Shown: positions 1-11,498, counted from the stretch's first letter. The stretch: 64,000 nt of DNA from Ceriagrion tenellum (GCA_963169105.1 OY720634.1:150357584-150421583), one strand, 5' to 3'. Notes: a model not told the origin generated them from the letters alone. A program made the numbers and translations.

Positions 1-180
1 CAGCAAAAAAATTTAACCTGCATCAGTAAACATAGAAATAAACTAATTTTGAGACCCATTTTACTGCACTGAGTGCATGTTTTATCGTGTTGAAGATAAT
101 GCATTATAAAACAAGTGTCTCAGCTTTTTTTTACAGACAGTAAAAAAGCAGACTTAATTTTCAAAAAATCAAGATTGTCT

Positions 181-360
181 CATATCTCAGGCTCAACTGA
201 CTTTTCTAGGGCCATATCACATTTCCTTCTTTCCTTTCTGGCAATATTAAGGATGCCATCTTGGCTGTACCCATGCGATTGTAGCACAGACAGGAGATGT
301 TGAAGAAAATTATCCCTAGGGTAGAACATGCTATCTATAAGCTCCAGAAACCATTGACCA
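181..360 (-). mobile_element. Penelope-like element fragment, inverted segment
   Basis: Read on the - strand this stretch encodes a segment containing FLQHLLSVLQSHGYS and, further on, MALEKSVEPE. This resembles the linker between reverse transcriptase and GIY-YIG endonuclease in Penelope-like retroelements. It lies head-to-head with the + strand fragment that follows, and the two share the LEKxVxPE segment in opposite orientation. It is a non-functional remnant inside the HBS1 intron that opens the window. The family call rests mostly on the adjoining + strand fragment; the outer limits are approximate. Confidence 0.55.
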
Positions 361-418
361 ATGAAATCAGAGAGGAAGAAAGTTGGGCCTGGCCCTAGAA
401 AAGACAGTTGGGCCTGAG
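186..418. repeat. 29-nt inverted repeat at Penelope inversion
   Basis: Positions 186-214 and 390-418 are reverse complements at 27 of 29 positions. Both encode the same short protein segment (ALEKxVxPE) in opposite directions. The arms mark where the - strand and + strand Penelope fragments overlap, so the locus is an inversion with a duplicated junction rather than two unrelated insertions. Confidence 0.8.
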
Positions 419-904
419 GTACAATCAAAGGTACATGCACTTTTACTGTATATCTCCAATACTTTGGAAAAGATTATGAAAGTCCTCACTAAGTATGGCA
501 TAGTGATGATATTTCAAAGCGACAAGAAGTCTTCTGACCCCCTTCAGACCAAAAAAGACCCACAGCCAAAGGATATTCAAGGAGTGTACAAGATGAAATG
601 TAGCTGCAGGAAATCATATATCAGCCATACTTTGAGATCCCTTAAGTGGAAATTAGAAGAGCATCAGAGTGTAACCAAAAAGAAGCCTTGTCGCCATTCT
701 GCTGTTGCTGGACATGCTTGGTCAGCACCCGACCACATAATAAATTTTAAAGAGAGTAAAATCATCATCAAAGAAAATAAGTACTTCCCTTGGCTGATGC
801 AGGAAGCAATTGTAATTGCCAAGAATCCTAATAACTTTAACGGGGAGAATGGCTATCAGCTCTCCTCTACTTTCAAACAGATTTGTGACAAATCAAGACC
901 GTAG
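383..904 (+). pseudogene. Penelope-like element 3' coding end (GIY-YIG endonuclease)
   Basis: The 173-residue frame encodes the C-terminal part of a Penelope-like retroelement polyprotein. The endonuclease domain starts at GVYKMKCSCRKSYISHT (the family's GVYxIxCxCGxxYIGxT with the second Gly and GIY tyrosine region altered). It continues through the SLKWKLEEHQ and SAVAGHAW motifs and ends with the NNFNGENGYQLSS motif typical of the family C-terminus. The upstream part (LALEKTVGPEV to GIVMIFQ) matches the linker before the endonuclease. The reverse transcriptase is absent, so the copy is dead. The apparent start Met is not a real start. YIG reads YIS here, so catalytic competence is doubtful even for this domain. 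Confidence 0.85.
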
Positions 905-943
905 CCCCATAAAGTGGCCGACAAATCTCCTGTTCATTCAGAC

Positions 944-977
944 CTGATGATACTGGCTGAAATGCCAGAAAACAGTC
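944..977 (+). ncRNA. hammerhead-like motif in Penelope 3' UTR
   Basis: 40 nt after the stop of the GIY-YIG frame lies CTGATGA (944-950), a hairpin CTGGC/GCCAG (953-957 and 964-968, loop TGAAAT), a GAAA that overlaps the stem end (968-971), and AGTC (974-977). The order box, hairpin, GAAA, NTC resembles a hammerhead ribozyme core. Penelope-like elements are known to carry hammerhead motifs. The linker between box and stem is two or more nucleotides too long for a canonical core, so activity is doubtful. Confidence 0.4.
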
Positions 978-1267
978 ATCCACTAATACGCTGCAATGTG
1001 GGAAGAACCCGAAAAATTCCTAATTATTAAGTAACTATTTACAAATGTTAGTTTTACACTTACCTGGATGAAGTTTATTGGTAAATAATACTGATATATA
1101 TAATTAGTGTAAGTATGTAGAATCAGATCTCTATGGGTTTCTTAAGCTTCTTTAGTTTTAAACGTATAAATATTTTTTACTATTATTTTTACGATATTCC
1201 TTCTACTTGAATGTTCTCTCAATGAGCTGTGCTGAATCATATTTTTTCATGGCTCTTCTGTTTTCAG

Positions 1268-1441
1268 ACAACTTCAAAACTCCTCCAAGGCCTATTACTA
1301 GGCCACTCAGGATGTCAGTGAATGACATATTTAAAGGCACCGGCTCTGGGTTCTGTGTCTCTGGCCGAGTGGAGACTGGCACCCTTCAACTTGGTGAGAG
1401 GGTGCTCGTCCAACCTCAGGGTGAACTTGCTCAGGTCAAAG
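1268..1441 (+). CDS. HBS1L: HBS1-like translational GTPase, internal exon (domain II)
   Basis: First of four visible coding exons of an HBS1-like protein, the eRF3/EF-1alpha-related GTPase that acts with Pelota/Dom34 to release stalled cytosolic ribosomes. The exon follows TTTTCAG, starts with the last two bases of a codon and ends one base into a codon before GTGAG. It encodes PRPITRPLRMSVNDIFKG followed by GSGFCVSGRVETGTLQLGERVLV, the start of the EF-Tu-like beta-barrel domain II that follows the G domain. The G domain and N-terminus lie upstream of this window. The reading frame joins cleanly through a Gly codon to the exon at 6848. eRF3 and EF-1alpha are the nearest alternatives; the C-terminal exons favour HBS1. 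Confidence 0.93.
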
Positions 1442-2358
1442 GTGAGATTTTCAAATTATATATCTTTATTCACTATCATTCTTACCTTAAATATCTCTTC
1501 TAGATTCCTACTCTGAAATATACAGTAATGCCCGGGTGCACCAAACTCTCGTTAATTGATGATCATTTGATCAGCGTCAACTTGCAGATCAGGGATCAAA
1601 TCTCACATCCATTTCAGCAGCAGTTGATGGTTGATTAAGACCAGCGGTTGTATGATGGACAATCATTAACGTAAATATTCCCATAGGTTTGTAAGATGAA
1701 TACCTTTTGGTGGTCAGCATCACATGACCTCTGTTAACTATTTCCTGCGGACCTCGCTATTTTAATGTGTTGTACATAACATGATAGTTCAGAATTGAAA
1801 ATTATGTGTTGCTGGATTTGGTGGGATCTAATAAAAATGTCATAAAATAAAAAACGCTCCATATGTAATAAGTCAGGAAAAGAGGAAGGCATGGGATAAG
1901 TTGGCAGTGACATTTTGTACCTCCCAAAAAACTCCTCAAGAACATACAAGTAGTTGAAAAACTATTATGAACAATGAAACATTGGGCTTCAAAGAGTGCC
2001 AATCATTACATTTATTCTTAAAAAAATTGTAACTCCAGATAATCATTAGACCGTAATTAATAAAAATGGAAATTCTATAACACTTGCATAAAAGTAGTGT
2101 ATTGGAATCCAGAAACGTAAAACTAGAAATTAAATGGAAAAGGATTATCAGGGAAAATTCAGAGAGAATAATTAACCTAATTATTTACTCATTTGTGCCT
2201 TGTAATTCAAGTTCTTTTTGTAATCCCTATCTTATATACCTGTCATTGACAAATGGTTGGCAGATCATGTCCAATTTCGTATGGAAAATTTTTCCTTATT
2301 TATACCTGCCCACTTTTGGGTCTTAAGTCTAAGTTAGATTCTCTGCTGAAAGTATATA

Positions 2359-4404
2359 CAGTAGCAACTCGTTAATACGAAGCACGAAAATACGAAGTTT
2401 CGATTTTACGAAGCAAAACTGTCAGTCCCGACGAAAAGGCTATGCAAAATACATGGTGCTACTCGAAAATTCGAAGTTTCGAAAATACTAAATTTTCGAA
2501 AATACGAACCTCGGACCCAGTCCCCACAGAGAAACTGAGTTTGTTTTTACAAACCTTGCGGGGAGATCGTGTCAGAAAATCTCTCTATTTGCTGACGTAG
2601 ACACCTAACAAATCAGCGTTGCTGATTATAATCTATCAATTGCGTATAATGCGTGAATTTTAGTGTGTTTATCTTTTACAAGTGCCTGAGTCACACAGTT
2701 ATTTATCAAGTTTTAGTCATGGATAATTTAGCGAGTGACGGGGAAAATGGTAGCTTGAGGTCATTTTTTTCCTCATTTTATTTTTATTTTACTGTTAGCT
2801 GGATTTCCATGATGTGAACAATTCTCTATTGGTTATAACGTATGTGTGGCGCCGCGTACCAACTCACTGCCATGCTCTATTTGCGGCAATTTTAATTTAT
2901 AGAGCGCTAGAACGGAAAATGACATGATTAATTGATGTGAAATAGGACGAGGATACCTGTCGCCTTCACTAACCTAAATCAATGCTTCACTATGAATAAA
3001 CCCGCATTTACTCCCGCCATTGTCCATATTTCATGAGACAACAGAAAAAAAATTTCCAAGAATTTATGAGGGTATAGCCTTCCCCAGATTGATATAATTT
3101 TGCATTTAAAATGGTTTATTTCTAATTTTGAAACAGATGACCCAGTTGGGGGAGTGGCTCAACAATATAACGTTGTAATGTACTACCTGTGCCCTTAATT
3201 CGTTTTAATGCCTTTTTATGGGTTCAAAATCGGTCCCTAAAAGAATTTGAGATCTATATACGTTGCAAAATTCCGTCACCCGAGTTAGGAGACTAATATC
3301 TCTAAGATGTCTCAATTGATTTTAAAATGAAGTACACCAAATCAAAGCTTGTTTATTTCTGCCTTTAGTGATGGTATACAAAACTTTTTACTGTTTATAT
3401 TGATTTCAGTGTGTGCTTAAAAACAGAATTTTAGTGCATTTTTCTGGGTACTGGACGGGTGCATCGCATTTACCGCTTCGTAATAACAACACGGATCAAG
3501 ATATCGGAACTCTCTTCCCAATTATTGTAGCAAAGATTTTTCTTAATAATCATACGAAGTTTCATATTATTTAGTGCTTTAGCATTTTAGTTATTGATGA
3601 AATTGAAAGACTGCGTTATTTTCCGTTCCGCACATCCCTGAAAACTGCCGTTTGGATTTTCTTCAAGCTATCGAGTTCATCATCATGAATCCACTTATAA
3701 AATCTTAAACAAATCTGTTGGTTAATCTATATTAATTAAGTGCGAGGTATGGTCTACTGCAAGCATTTACCGGCAGGGGAAAACTACTTCGCTCGTAGTT
3801 TCATACTGTAGTAAACAATAAAAATTGCTGCACTCTCCAAAGTATAACCAGAGGCATTTTTTCAACTCTTCCCATCAACTTTGTCCATACATTTCTTGGC
3901 TTCTTGTTGAAAGAAGCAAATAGCGCTAAAATCCATCCTCTACTCCGTCTCCGAAAATTTGGCACGAAGAGGCATAGTGACGGTATGTTTTCACATGTAT
4001 CTAAAATGACACTGATAACCATTCTTAAAAATGACCCTTACTGCCACAATTTATTGAGTTCTAATGACTCATGCATAGTGATAGGACAACTGGTTTTCCC
4101 CTGGTTACTGGTATAGGAAATGGCGACGCTTATACAGGAACTAAGTATATAGGGAACTAAGTAGTGATTGCTATTTCACGAATGTTTTTGACATTTGGTT
4201 TATGATTTAAAGGCATTATTTCCAATGCTTTCTCAAATAATGACTATAAATCGTTTTAAAATTCTTCCAAAGACCAGAGAAGACAGGGGGGTAGAGGGGA
4301 AATACTTTTCGTGATTTATTAAAAAGGTTCGAAAATACGAAACTCGGAAATATGAAGTGCCGATTTTTCGATCCCGCCAACTTCATATTATCGAGTTGCT
4401 ACTG
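2359..4404. mobile_element. pogo/Tigger-like non-autonomous DNA transposon
   Basis: The element begins CAGTAGCAACTCGTTAATAC and ends with the near inverse, CTTCATATTATCGAGTTGCTACTG shortened here to its last 13 bases CGAGTTGCTACTG. It is flanked by TA on both sides (2357-2358 and 4405-4406). Short CGAAAATACGAA-type repeats crowd both subterminal regions (2384-2510 and 4329-4375). CAG termini with a TA target duplication are typical of the pogo/Tigger branch of Tc1/mariner. No transposase frame is recognisable in the 2,046 bp, so it would depend on an enzyme supplied elsewhere. Confidence 0.85.
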
Positions 4405-4837
4405 TACGTCTTCTTTTTCCTTTTAAAATGATTGGTTACCAAAATTTATATATTTGGTAAAATGAAAAAATTTCTTACATTTATGCTCCAAGGCCCTAGC
4501 TTTTCTGGTCCTTTACAATGTGCATTTTATTTACTTCATTTTCAGTCATGCATATGAGCTGTTGTAAGTAAACTATTGCATAAGGAATTCTTGACTGAAG
4601 TCCACATGGCACTTTCATTTCAAACAGCCCTTGTTGATGAAATTCATGAAGGTGTTGAGTATTTACTAGAGCAAACAAATATACTTGCAATATCTTGTGT
4701 TTATGGTTAAAAGTATGTTTTGTCATCTTTTTGTGAATATTATTTTGCTTAGGCATAATGGTATTTTTATTTTTAATAATATATAAAGTTTATTAAAGTC
4801 GCCTACACGCTATTGCACATTATTATATACTAATAAT

Positions 4838-5394
4838 TAGGGATGGTCGGATCGGATCTGCGGATCCAAAGATCTGCAGATCTTTACATGGGATGAGATA
4901 CTGATATCGGATCCAAATACTTCAGTAAATCAGATAGGCATCAGAGAGTTTTAAGCGATTGAAGTGCCAGCTGTCATCAGCTATCGGCGGCTTTCTGCCG
5001 AACAAATAGAATGCTGTTGATGTACTTCATTCGACAACCGGCTTTTGCTGAATGTAAATCTAATTCACCCTTTATTATCTATCTCATTATTCTCAAGAAT
5101 TAAATCTCAAGATGTTGTATAACAACAGTCATTGCATAAATGTGACAACAATCAAGGATTAGTATTATTGTGGCATCGACATTGTCTTTATTTTAATATT
5201 AAAGTTTAACATTTTTAAACTTGACGTTGTTTATTTTCAATAAAGTCTCCAAGGCTTAAATTCTATTATCATTTGTGAATTGTATATACCCTTGAATACA
5301 TCCTAGGAGCCGAAAATAAGAGCTGAGATCCGGGATCCGAAATGAAGATTCCGGATTTGGATCCGAAAAAAAAACCTAGATCTGCCCATCCCTA
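4838..5394. mobile_element. hAT-like MITE with 8-bp target duplication
   Basis: The 557-bp element starts TAGGGATGGTCGGATC and ends GATCTGCCCATCCCTA, an imperfect terminal inverted repeat. It is flanked by CTAATAAT at 4830-4837 and 5395-5402, a perfect 8-bp duplication as expected of hAT transposases. GGATCC/GATCTG motifs are repeated near both ends, likely subterminal binding repeats. There is no coding capacity. Confidence 0.9.
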
Positions 5395-6847
5395 CTAATA
5401 ATGTGTAAAATAGTATGTCTTAGTAGTTTTTAGAGGTGCAGGATGATTTTCGTTGAAATTCGACTTATGCCAGTCCTCACTGAGCCAAATGGAGACATTG
5501 CAAGGTTTACTTGTGTGCTCAATGCTATTATAGTCGAGCGCTAACAGATTAACCGACCATCATTATGCAACAGCCTCCTCCCTTATTATTCCTTTCCGTC
5601 TCTTCCCCTTCCTCCCTTCCCACCTACCACTACTATTATTTGTACTCCCAGCCAGTAGCCACGTTGAAGCCTTCAAAAATTTTTAAGGCTACATTTTGTC
5701 CTCAACAGGTTTTTGCGCAGCAGACTTTTATACAGGTGACAGTGTTGCATTATAGTCTCTTGAAACCCTGTTCATCATTTGCACAAGCAGGCTTATATTG
5801 ATTCTGCAACCATTTTGTATATATAAGTTTCCTCTGGTAATATAATTGTTATGAAATGTCTAAGTCTTCAGGAAAGAGGAAGCAGTTAGTGGAGAAATTT
5901 CTGAGAAGTTCAAAATAATAGAATGGGCATCATAGGGAGATCTTGACTTATTTACTTTGAGAGCAGGCTGAGTAAACATGACGATATGGGACTCAAAACT
6001 CCCCGGGGCAATCACTAATCACTGTGAAAGAGATATGTGCTTGGGTTAGCTATAGCTTGGGGTGGAGGAATTGGATGATTCAGACTCCAAGGAGCTGTAG
6101 TCATGCCATTGTGCATCACTTACCTTGACATGAGTCTCAGAAGTTAAAAATTGTGAAGCAAATACATATTGCTGCTCTGGGAAGTCAAATTTCTCAGGAG
6201 GGTCAAGAAGTTAAATTCTTTTGTTGGGCAGATATCACTAGTAGGTATATAAAAAGTGACATATTATGCGTCATAAGATTCACCACTGAATGTTCTGCAA
6301 ATTGAGGGAGGGTATCTATCGCATGTAACCAGCTGGCATCAATTACAGTTGGTGAAATGTTTTGGAGAAGTAAATGGAGTGAATGGTGCCTGATAAGTGA
6401 AAATACATTATAGGAACAGATATATTCACCACATGAGTGTAAGGCTGAGAAAATATGGTGCTGAAACCAAGGACACAAGTATCACACAGTCGAACATGAA
6501 CAGATTATCTGTGACTTTCAATTATCGGATTGAACTTCCCCCTCCATTACTACTGATAATTGGTGGTCTACTTTATTGTGATTAGTGCAGCTATCAAAAG
6601 TTACCCAGTTAGATTTTATGCTTAGATTGTGAATATCCATATGAATTAAAATGGTTACTTAGGCTTGTTAAATGTATATTTTGTATCACAACTACTTACT
6701 TTCTAAAAGTATAATAGCATGGTCTATTGATGTCTTTTGGAATATGTATTGGTTTATTGGAGTAAGCTTTACAAAAATGTATGCAGATATATCTTTGTTT
6801 GTTTTATTGCTATTTTCATCCATGGCCTAATTAATTCCTGTCCACAG

Positions 6848-7047
6848 GGATTTCTATTGATGAACTGCCTGCTCAAGTGACATTTGCTGGTGATCAACCT
6901 TGTGTGACTCTCTCTGGAATTGACATGCAGAATGTTATGGTGGGCTACATTCTCAGTGATCCAGCTAACCCCTTGCCTGTTACATCACGAATAACCGCTA
7001 GGATTGTGGTTTTCAACATCAAAGTTCCTATTACCAGAGGTTTCCCT
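6848..7047 (+). CDS. HBS1L: HBS1-like translational GTPase, internal exon (domain II-III)
   Basis: The second visible exon lies between CCACAG and GTAAGT. Its first two bases complete the Gly codon opened at 1441 and it ends in phase 0 after Pro. It encodes ISIDELPAQVTFAGDQPCVT, then LSGIDMQNVMVGYILSDP and SRITARIVVFNIKVPITRGFP. This covers the end of beta-barrel domain II (with the usual VxxGxIL segment) and the first strand of C-terminal domain III. The GFP at the end is continued by VVFHHQ in the next exon, matching the family's GFPVxxHxQ. Confidence 0.94.
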
Positions 7048-7299
7048 GTAAGTTTTTACTCTTTGTTTCAAAGAGACTGTTATTAGTATGTTGCCTTGCT
7101 CCCATTTCCTTTTAATTCTGTGGTGGTATGTTTGTTAAAAGAAGTTTAATTTAGATGGATTGCATTTTACTTCTTTAGCAGTCATAAATTCGAAGATTTG
7201 CCTGCTGCATCTCCATTCTCCAGTCTAATTCTCTTTTCAGCTAACTACTTCCTTGAACTTGTATCTATGTTATAGGTTTCCCAATTCTTAGCCATTAGG

Positions 7300-7735
7300 A
7301 TGCTGGGATAATTATTATGATTTTGTTATCTCTTGAGGTGAATGATGGCATTGGAGTTCATAATTGGTACAAAAAGTCTACTGTGGAATTGGGTGATCTG
7401 TAAAATGAACAAATATTCCTTTTGTTTTGTTGCACAGTGGTTCACCGTATTCTCTATTTCACTGTTGTCCAATATGTGAGTGGTACAATTGAAGTATGAT
7501 TAAACTGCTAAGAATACTCTGCCACCACTCCTATCCAGTCTATCACATCTTTAGATTTTATTTCTTGTTGGAAAAACTTCGCTACCAATAATATCCTTGG
7601 AAAGCCAGCTCTCTGTCCCAAGTACTGTATCTGCATTTTCAAATACATGCTCAACTTCTGCATACTTGTTCTTCATGCTACAGCGATTTTCTATCGCTAC
7701 ATTTATATCTAATTAGCTTGAGGCTTGGCATTTCA
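7300..7735 (-). mobile_element. CR1/Jockey-like LINE fragment (endonuclease region)
   Basis: This intronic piece is clearly similar over most of its length to 58440-58880 in the larger LINE copy. On the - strand it reads through the LGTESW segment of an apurinic-like endonuclease and the end of a DRP.R.GG-type motif, with stops and frameshifts. It is a dead fragment; family placement as CR1/Jockey-like follows from the larger copy. Confidence 0.75.
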
Positions 7736-7979
7736 TTTATTTGTATGCTTGTGTATGTTATTTCTTTGATCTTCCCTAGGATAACATACATAACTTCAGT
7801 GTAATTGATTTGGTAATTGACTTTACATCGCAATCTTTTATACCTGGAAAAAAAGAGGGGACTGTAGTATGTGTAAATAGCTTATTCTTCATGACTGTCA
7901 TTCATAATTGCCTACCGGACATGTTCACTGCTTTTTCAGAAGTTAATTGATGTTAAAGCCAGGCATTTCCTTTCTGCAG

Positions 7980-8225
7980 GTTGTTTTCCACCATCAGTCT
8001 CTCCTGGAGCAAGCTGTCATCACTAAGCTAATTGCACAGCTGAACAAGAGTACTGGTGAAGTAGTGAAAAAGCATCCTCGGTGTCTCACGAAAAACTCTA
8101 ACGCTACAGTGGAAATTGAGACAGCTCGCCCAATATGCGTGGAACTCTACCGTGATGTGAAGGAGCTGGGCAGGTTTATGTTGAGGTCTGGAGGACTTAC
8201 AATTGCTGCTGGCCTCGTCACTCAG
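7980..8225 (+). CDS. HBS1L: HBS1-like translational GTPase, penultimate exon (domain III)
   Basis: The third visible exon, between TTTCTGCAG and GTAACA, is phase 0 at both ends. It encodes 82 residues of the C-terminal beta-barrel domain III: VVFHHQSLLEQAVITKL, then LNKSTGEVVKKHPRCL, ETARPICVELYRD and LGRFMLRSGGLTIAAGLVTQ. The LNKSTGEV and GRFxLRxGGxTIAAGxV motifs are diagnostic of the HBS1/eRF3/EF-1alpha C-terminus, and LNKSTGEVxKKxP is closest to HBS1. Domain III contacts Pelota in the rescue complex. Only two residues follow in the next exon. Confidence 0.95.
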
Positions 8226-8321
8226 GTAACATTTGAACAATGTTATTCTTGGGTGTATACTTGAGTCATGGATTTTAGATGACATGTTAAGCTTGAGGGA
8301 ATACTTTGCCATATACTTGCA

Positions 8322-8510
8322 AACATGGGTGTAGCCAGGACTTATGTTAGCGGGTGGGCAGGACACCCATATTTTGTTGTAGATTTATGTAAGGGGGAGA
8401 GGGCCAGGACAATCATCGTGCTTGACTCCACATAGCAGATTCAGAATAAAATGACTCATTCAGGGGGGGCAGCTGCTCTCCCTTACCCAAGCCCATGCAT
8501 GCAAACATAT
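8322..8510. mobile_element. decayed MITE-like repeat
   Basis: The stretch opens CATGGGTGTAGCCAGGAC and closes CCCAAGCCCATGCATG. The ends are loosely inverted (CATGGG versus CCCATG), with G-rich and C-rich interior runs. This style resembles short transposon remnants common in arthropods. No target duplication is convincing, so the call is tentative. Confidence 0.35.
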
Positions 8511-8623
8511 GGTATTAATTTTTTCTGAGTCTCCACAGCTAAGGTTTTTCCTTTGAGGTAGTATAAGGCTTTCTTATGTTGGTGAGTCAAAAATCTGAAA
8601 TGTTATGGTTATGGAAGCTAATA

Positions 8624-11498
8624 CAGTGGAGCCCACTTGTTACAAACCCGCTTATAACAAAGTCCCACTTTTAGCGAAGTGAAAGCCGCTCCCCGTCAAA
8701 AAAGGCCCTTTCGCCATGTAAAAAATCATGCTTTTAACAAAGGTATACTGAAATGAGTCCTGCTTATAACAAAGTTAGTCACGCGGTAAGATATCCTTTA
8801 TATATTAAACCTCTTCTCGGCTGTTGCAAAACATGGCAATATCACCATCGTGTTAAAACCTCGAGAGCTCTATCAATATCAGATTATTTACGCACACGAA
8901 TGCTCGTCCAGAAATCTACCCTTAGTACCTTAACTCCTCCTCTCAGACTAGATAAACTTGGCAATTCCCACCCCTATCGTGCGCTGAGCAAAACCCACCC
9001 CTGTCATGCACCGGGCAACTCCCACCCCCTCTCGCTAGTCACCCCTCCCTTTCTCTGCTGTCGGCGTGCTCTTTGGTGTGTCTCTGGGGGTTCGCTGCTG
9101 TGTCTAGTGCCGCGTTACACTTATTTGCGCAATCATATAGATGGTCTTGTGACATGGATCAATATGGAGAGCGATAAAATAAGAAGAAAAGTATTAAGTT
9201 TAAGTACTAAATTAGAAATTTTTAAGGGCATAGACGACAAAATGACTAAGACCGATGTCACAAGAAAGTATGATATTTCACTTAGTACTTTGTCAACAAT
9301 ATTAATAAATCGGGAGAAAATTGAAAAATCTAGAGAGGGTGTGACTTTTGAAGTTCATCGCAAAGAAATCCACCGCTCTAAATATGTGGATATCGAGGAT
9401 GCTGTGTTGAAGGTATTATGGTATTGACGGCCAAGGGGAGCATTTCAGGCCTCATTTTCACTCTACCCTTGTTTATGTATCACTTAACTATGGGTTAACT
9501 AAAAAAGATGCTGACTTCGGATTTTCTTTATTTGGTTTGAAAGATATCATTCCAAAAGACGATTCGAAAGAAAAATTTTTATCCCTCTGGGTTTGTGAGT
9601 AAACTTACCTGAACTTTGGCTAACGAAAACAAACTTCTTAGCCAGAAATTTGAAAATCGAAGACGGTCAACCTCTGGTGACATCTTCTTCTATAAGATAC
9701 GTAAAGAACATCCATCATTACTCATTTTTGAGGTCGCAATCAATGAAATGGTGGACCCTTGCTCGCTAAAAATCTAACTATTTTCCGACACTGTGGAGAT
9801 GAACCATGCCGTGACGAATTTGTTTCCCCCTATCTCCTGCTTGAGAGGTAGTGGAACTCCTTCCGCTGCCTCTCAAGCAACGTTGAGTCACCCTTCTTTC
9901 TCAATTCTAGCATAATGTTTCTGCCTGTCCCCCCTCTTCTTAAGAGAATGTAAGATTATCCCAACTCCTCTTCCCCAAAAACGTCATACGTAATACTTGG
10001 TTGGCCCCTAGGAAGTCCGACTAGAGTGATCTAGGGAGTAGATTACGAAAGTGTCAGGTAAGGCCTCCTGTTTTGTGTTTCACTCCCCTCATGCTTCATG
10101 TTTCACTCCCCTTCAGTCAAACCTCATCCCGTCTTCCCCTCCCTCACCTTGCGGAATCCTTTTCCCTCCCTCAGAATCCCCTCCTTCTCCTCTCGGAATT
10201 GAATTGCACACTTATGATTATTTATGAAATTCTAATGTAATATTGCATAGTAAGAAATACATTCCTTTGAGTGTGACCCTCAGAAAATATGACTAAAGAT
10301 TTTACCCCATCACTATATTCTATGAATACGACTGATCGTTGTATTACTAGGTTGAAATATACCGCGTGAAGAAAAAATGCATCTACTGTTTGGCTTACAT
10401 ATTTTCCCGAAGAGTATTCATTAAAAAAGACGGTAGAATGAAATTTCCAGCAGTAATCTTCTTGAACTGGCATATCCATTTACCTACATTTTATTCACTT
10501 GAATTAATTAATTTTCAACTACTTATTAACCGGTAGATTAACTGTGATAAACACATTAAATCAATCACATAAGTTATCTGATAACTGTATTTCTTCTGTT
10601 GCCACTGGTCCAACAATATTATTGCTTTGTAATGCCTATTGGAAAAGTAACGATATTTTTTTAGCCAAGCCTTAGAATCAACTTGGAACACCCCGCGTAG
10701 TTCCGTGAAATGTAAAGCAAAATCTGGCAGTTTTCAATCCTAGCGATGGGACTCCACTCACCTCACCCAGGCAAAACTCATCCGAGTGTCGGACACCCAG
10801 CGAGACGAAATTTGACATCGAGTTTGTCTTCTACGGAGTTCCCCCACCTCCACTTCCCCTCCATTTGCTCCCCGACTGCCCCCTTCCAAGCCGAGGACCT
10901 TCCCATTCCACCCAGGTTCTGGAGGGGGGACGCTTGTCGAGGAAATTCTGAAATGGAGCTTACCGATATCACTCATCGGCTGCTAGCCTTGATGCTGATT
11001 TAAATACGATGCGTGGTTTATATAATCGTATATGATAGTCCTCATGGAAATTGATACCCTTCAGGAAACATACTCTTTCCTTTCGTGAAAATTTTGTCAT
11101 GTAAATTGGTGAATTTCGTGGATGTATTAATACGAGACGACAAAATAACCCCCCCTCTGTTTACCATCTTAACTGCTCGAAAGATAGTTGAATTAGTATG
11201 TTCATTGAGCGTCTCTGGTAAAACATTTTTTATAAATTGGCGAAGGTGACAGAATCTGAAATGGAGAAAAAAAGCAGTTTTTTCGGTTGATTCGGATGGT
11301 AGCCTTTTTCCTAAATGCTTTCGCCTAGACACTTCTTTCCTGTGCGAGGTTATAAAATAATAGTCACGATATTACAGCAGTTTGCTTGGTTCAAAGTTCA
11401 ATTGTAAGTTCACAAGAGCGAACCTGCATATAACGAAGTTTGGATATAATGAAGTGAACTGCCGGCCCCCTCAACTTTGTTATAAACGGGCCCCACTG
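8624..11498 (+). mobile_element. Tigger-like DNA transposon, internally degraded
   Basis: The termini CAGTGGAGCCCACTTG and ACGGGCCCCACTG are imperfect inverted repeats that continue as TTATAACAAAG near both ends. TA flanks the element on each side (8622-8623 and 11499-11500). Repeats of the form TATAACGAAG occur inside the right end. The 2,875 bp still encode the DNA-binding domain of a pogo/Tigger transposase (9164-9427); I could not find the catalytic DDE domain in the remainder. Confidence 0.88.
9164..9427 (+). pseudogene. Tigger/pogo transposase N-terminal DNA-binding domain
   Basis: The 87-residue frame from the ATG at 9164 starts MESDKIRRKVLSLSTKLEI and continues with a psq/CENP-B-type helix-turn-helix: DVTRKYDISLSTLSTILINR. 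It then enters the second CENP-B-like helix domain at RSKYVDIEDAVLKVLWY, where the family has KSKYxDVExALxKWF, and stops just past that motif. These domains bind the transposon ends; the catalytic DDE core should follow and is missing. The open frame extends upstream to 8753, but that part is Pro/Ser-rich and has no family likeness, so I place the start at the Met directly before the domain. It sits within the inverted-repeat element at 8624-11498. Confidence 0.8.

Larger units (their letters stand above)
1442..6847 (+). other. HBS1 intron with two DNA elements
   Basis: A 5.4-kb GT-AG intron. It contains the pogo-like element at 2359-4404 and the hAT-like MITE at 4838-5394. The remaining sequence (1442-2356, 4407-4829, 5403-6847) is AT-rich; I see no exon or RNA gene in it. 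Confidence 0.85.

Noticed and set aside
1521..1690. Possible MITE around CGTTAATTGATGATCA and ATCATTAACG
   Set aside because: The inverted similarity covers only a few bases and the limits cannot be defined.
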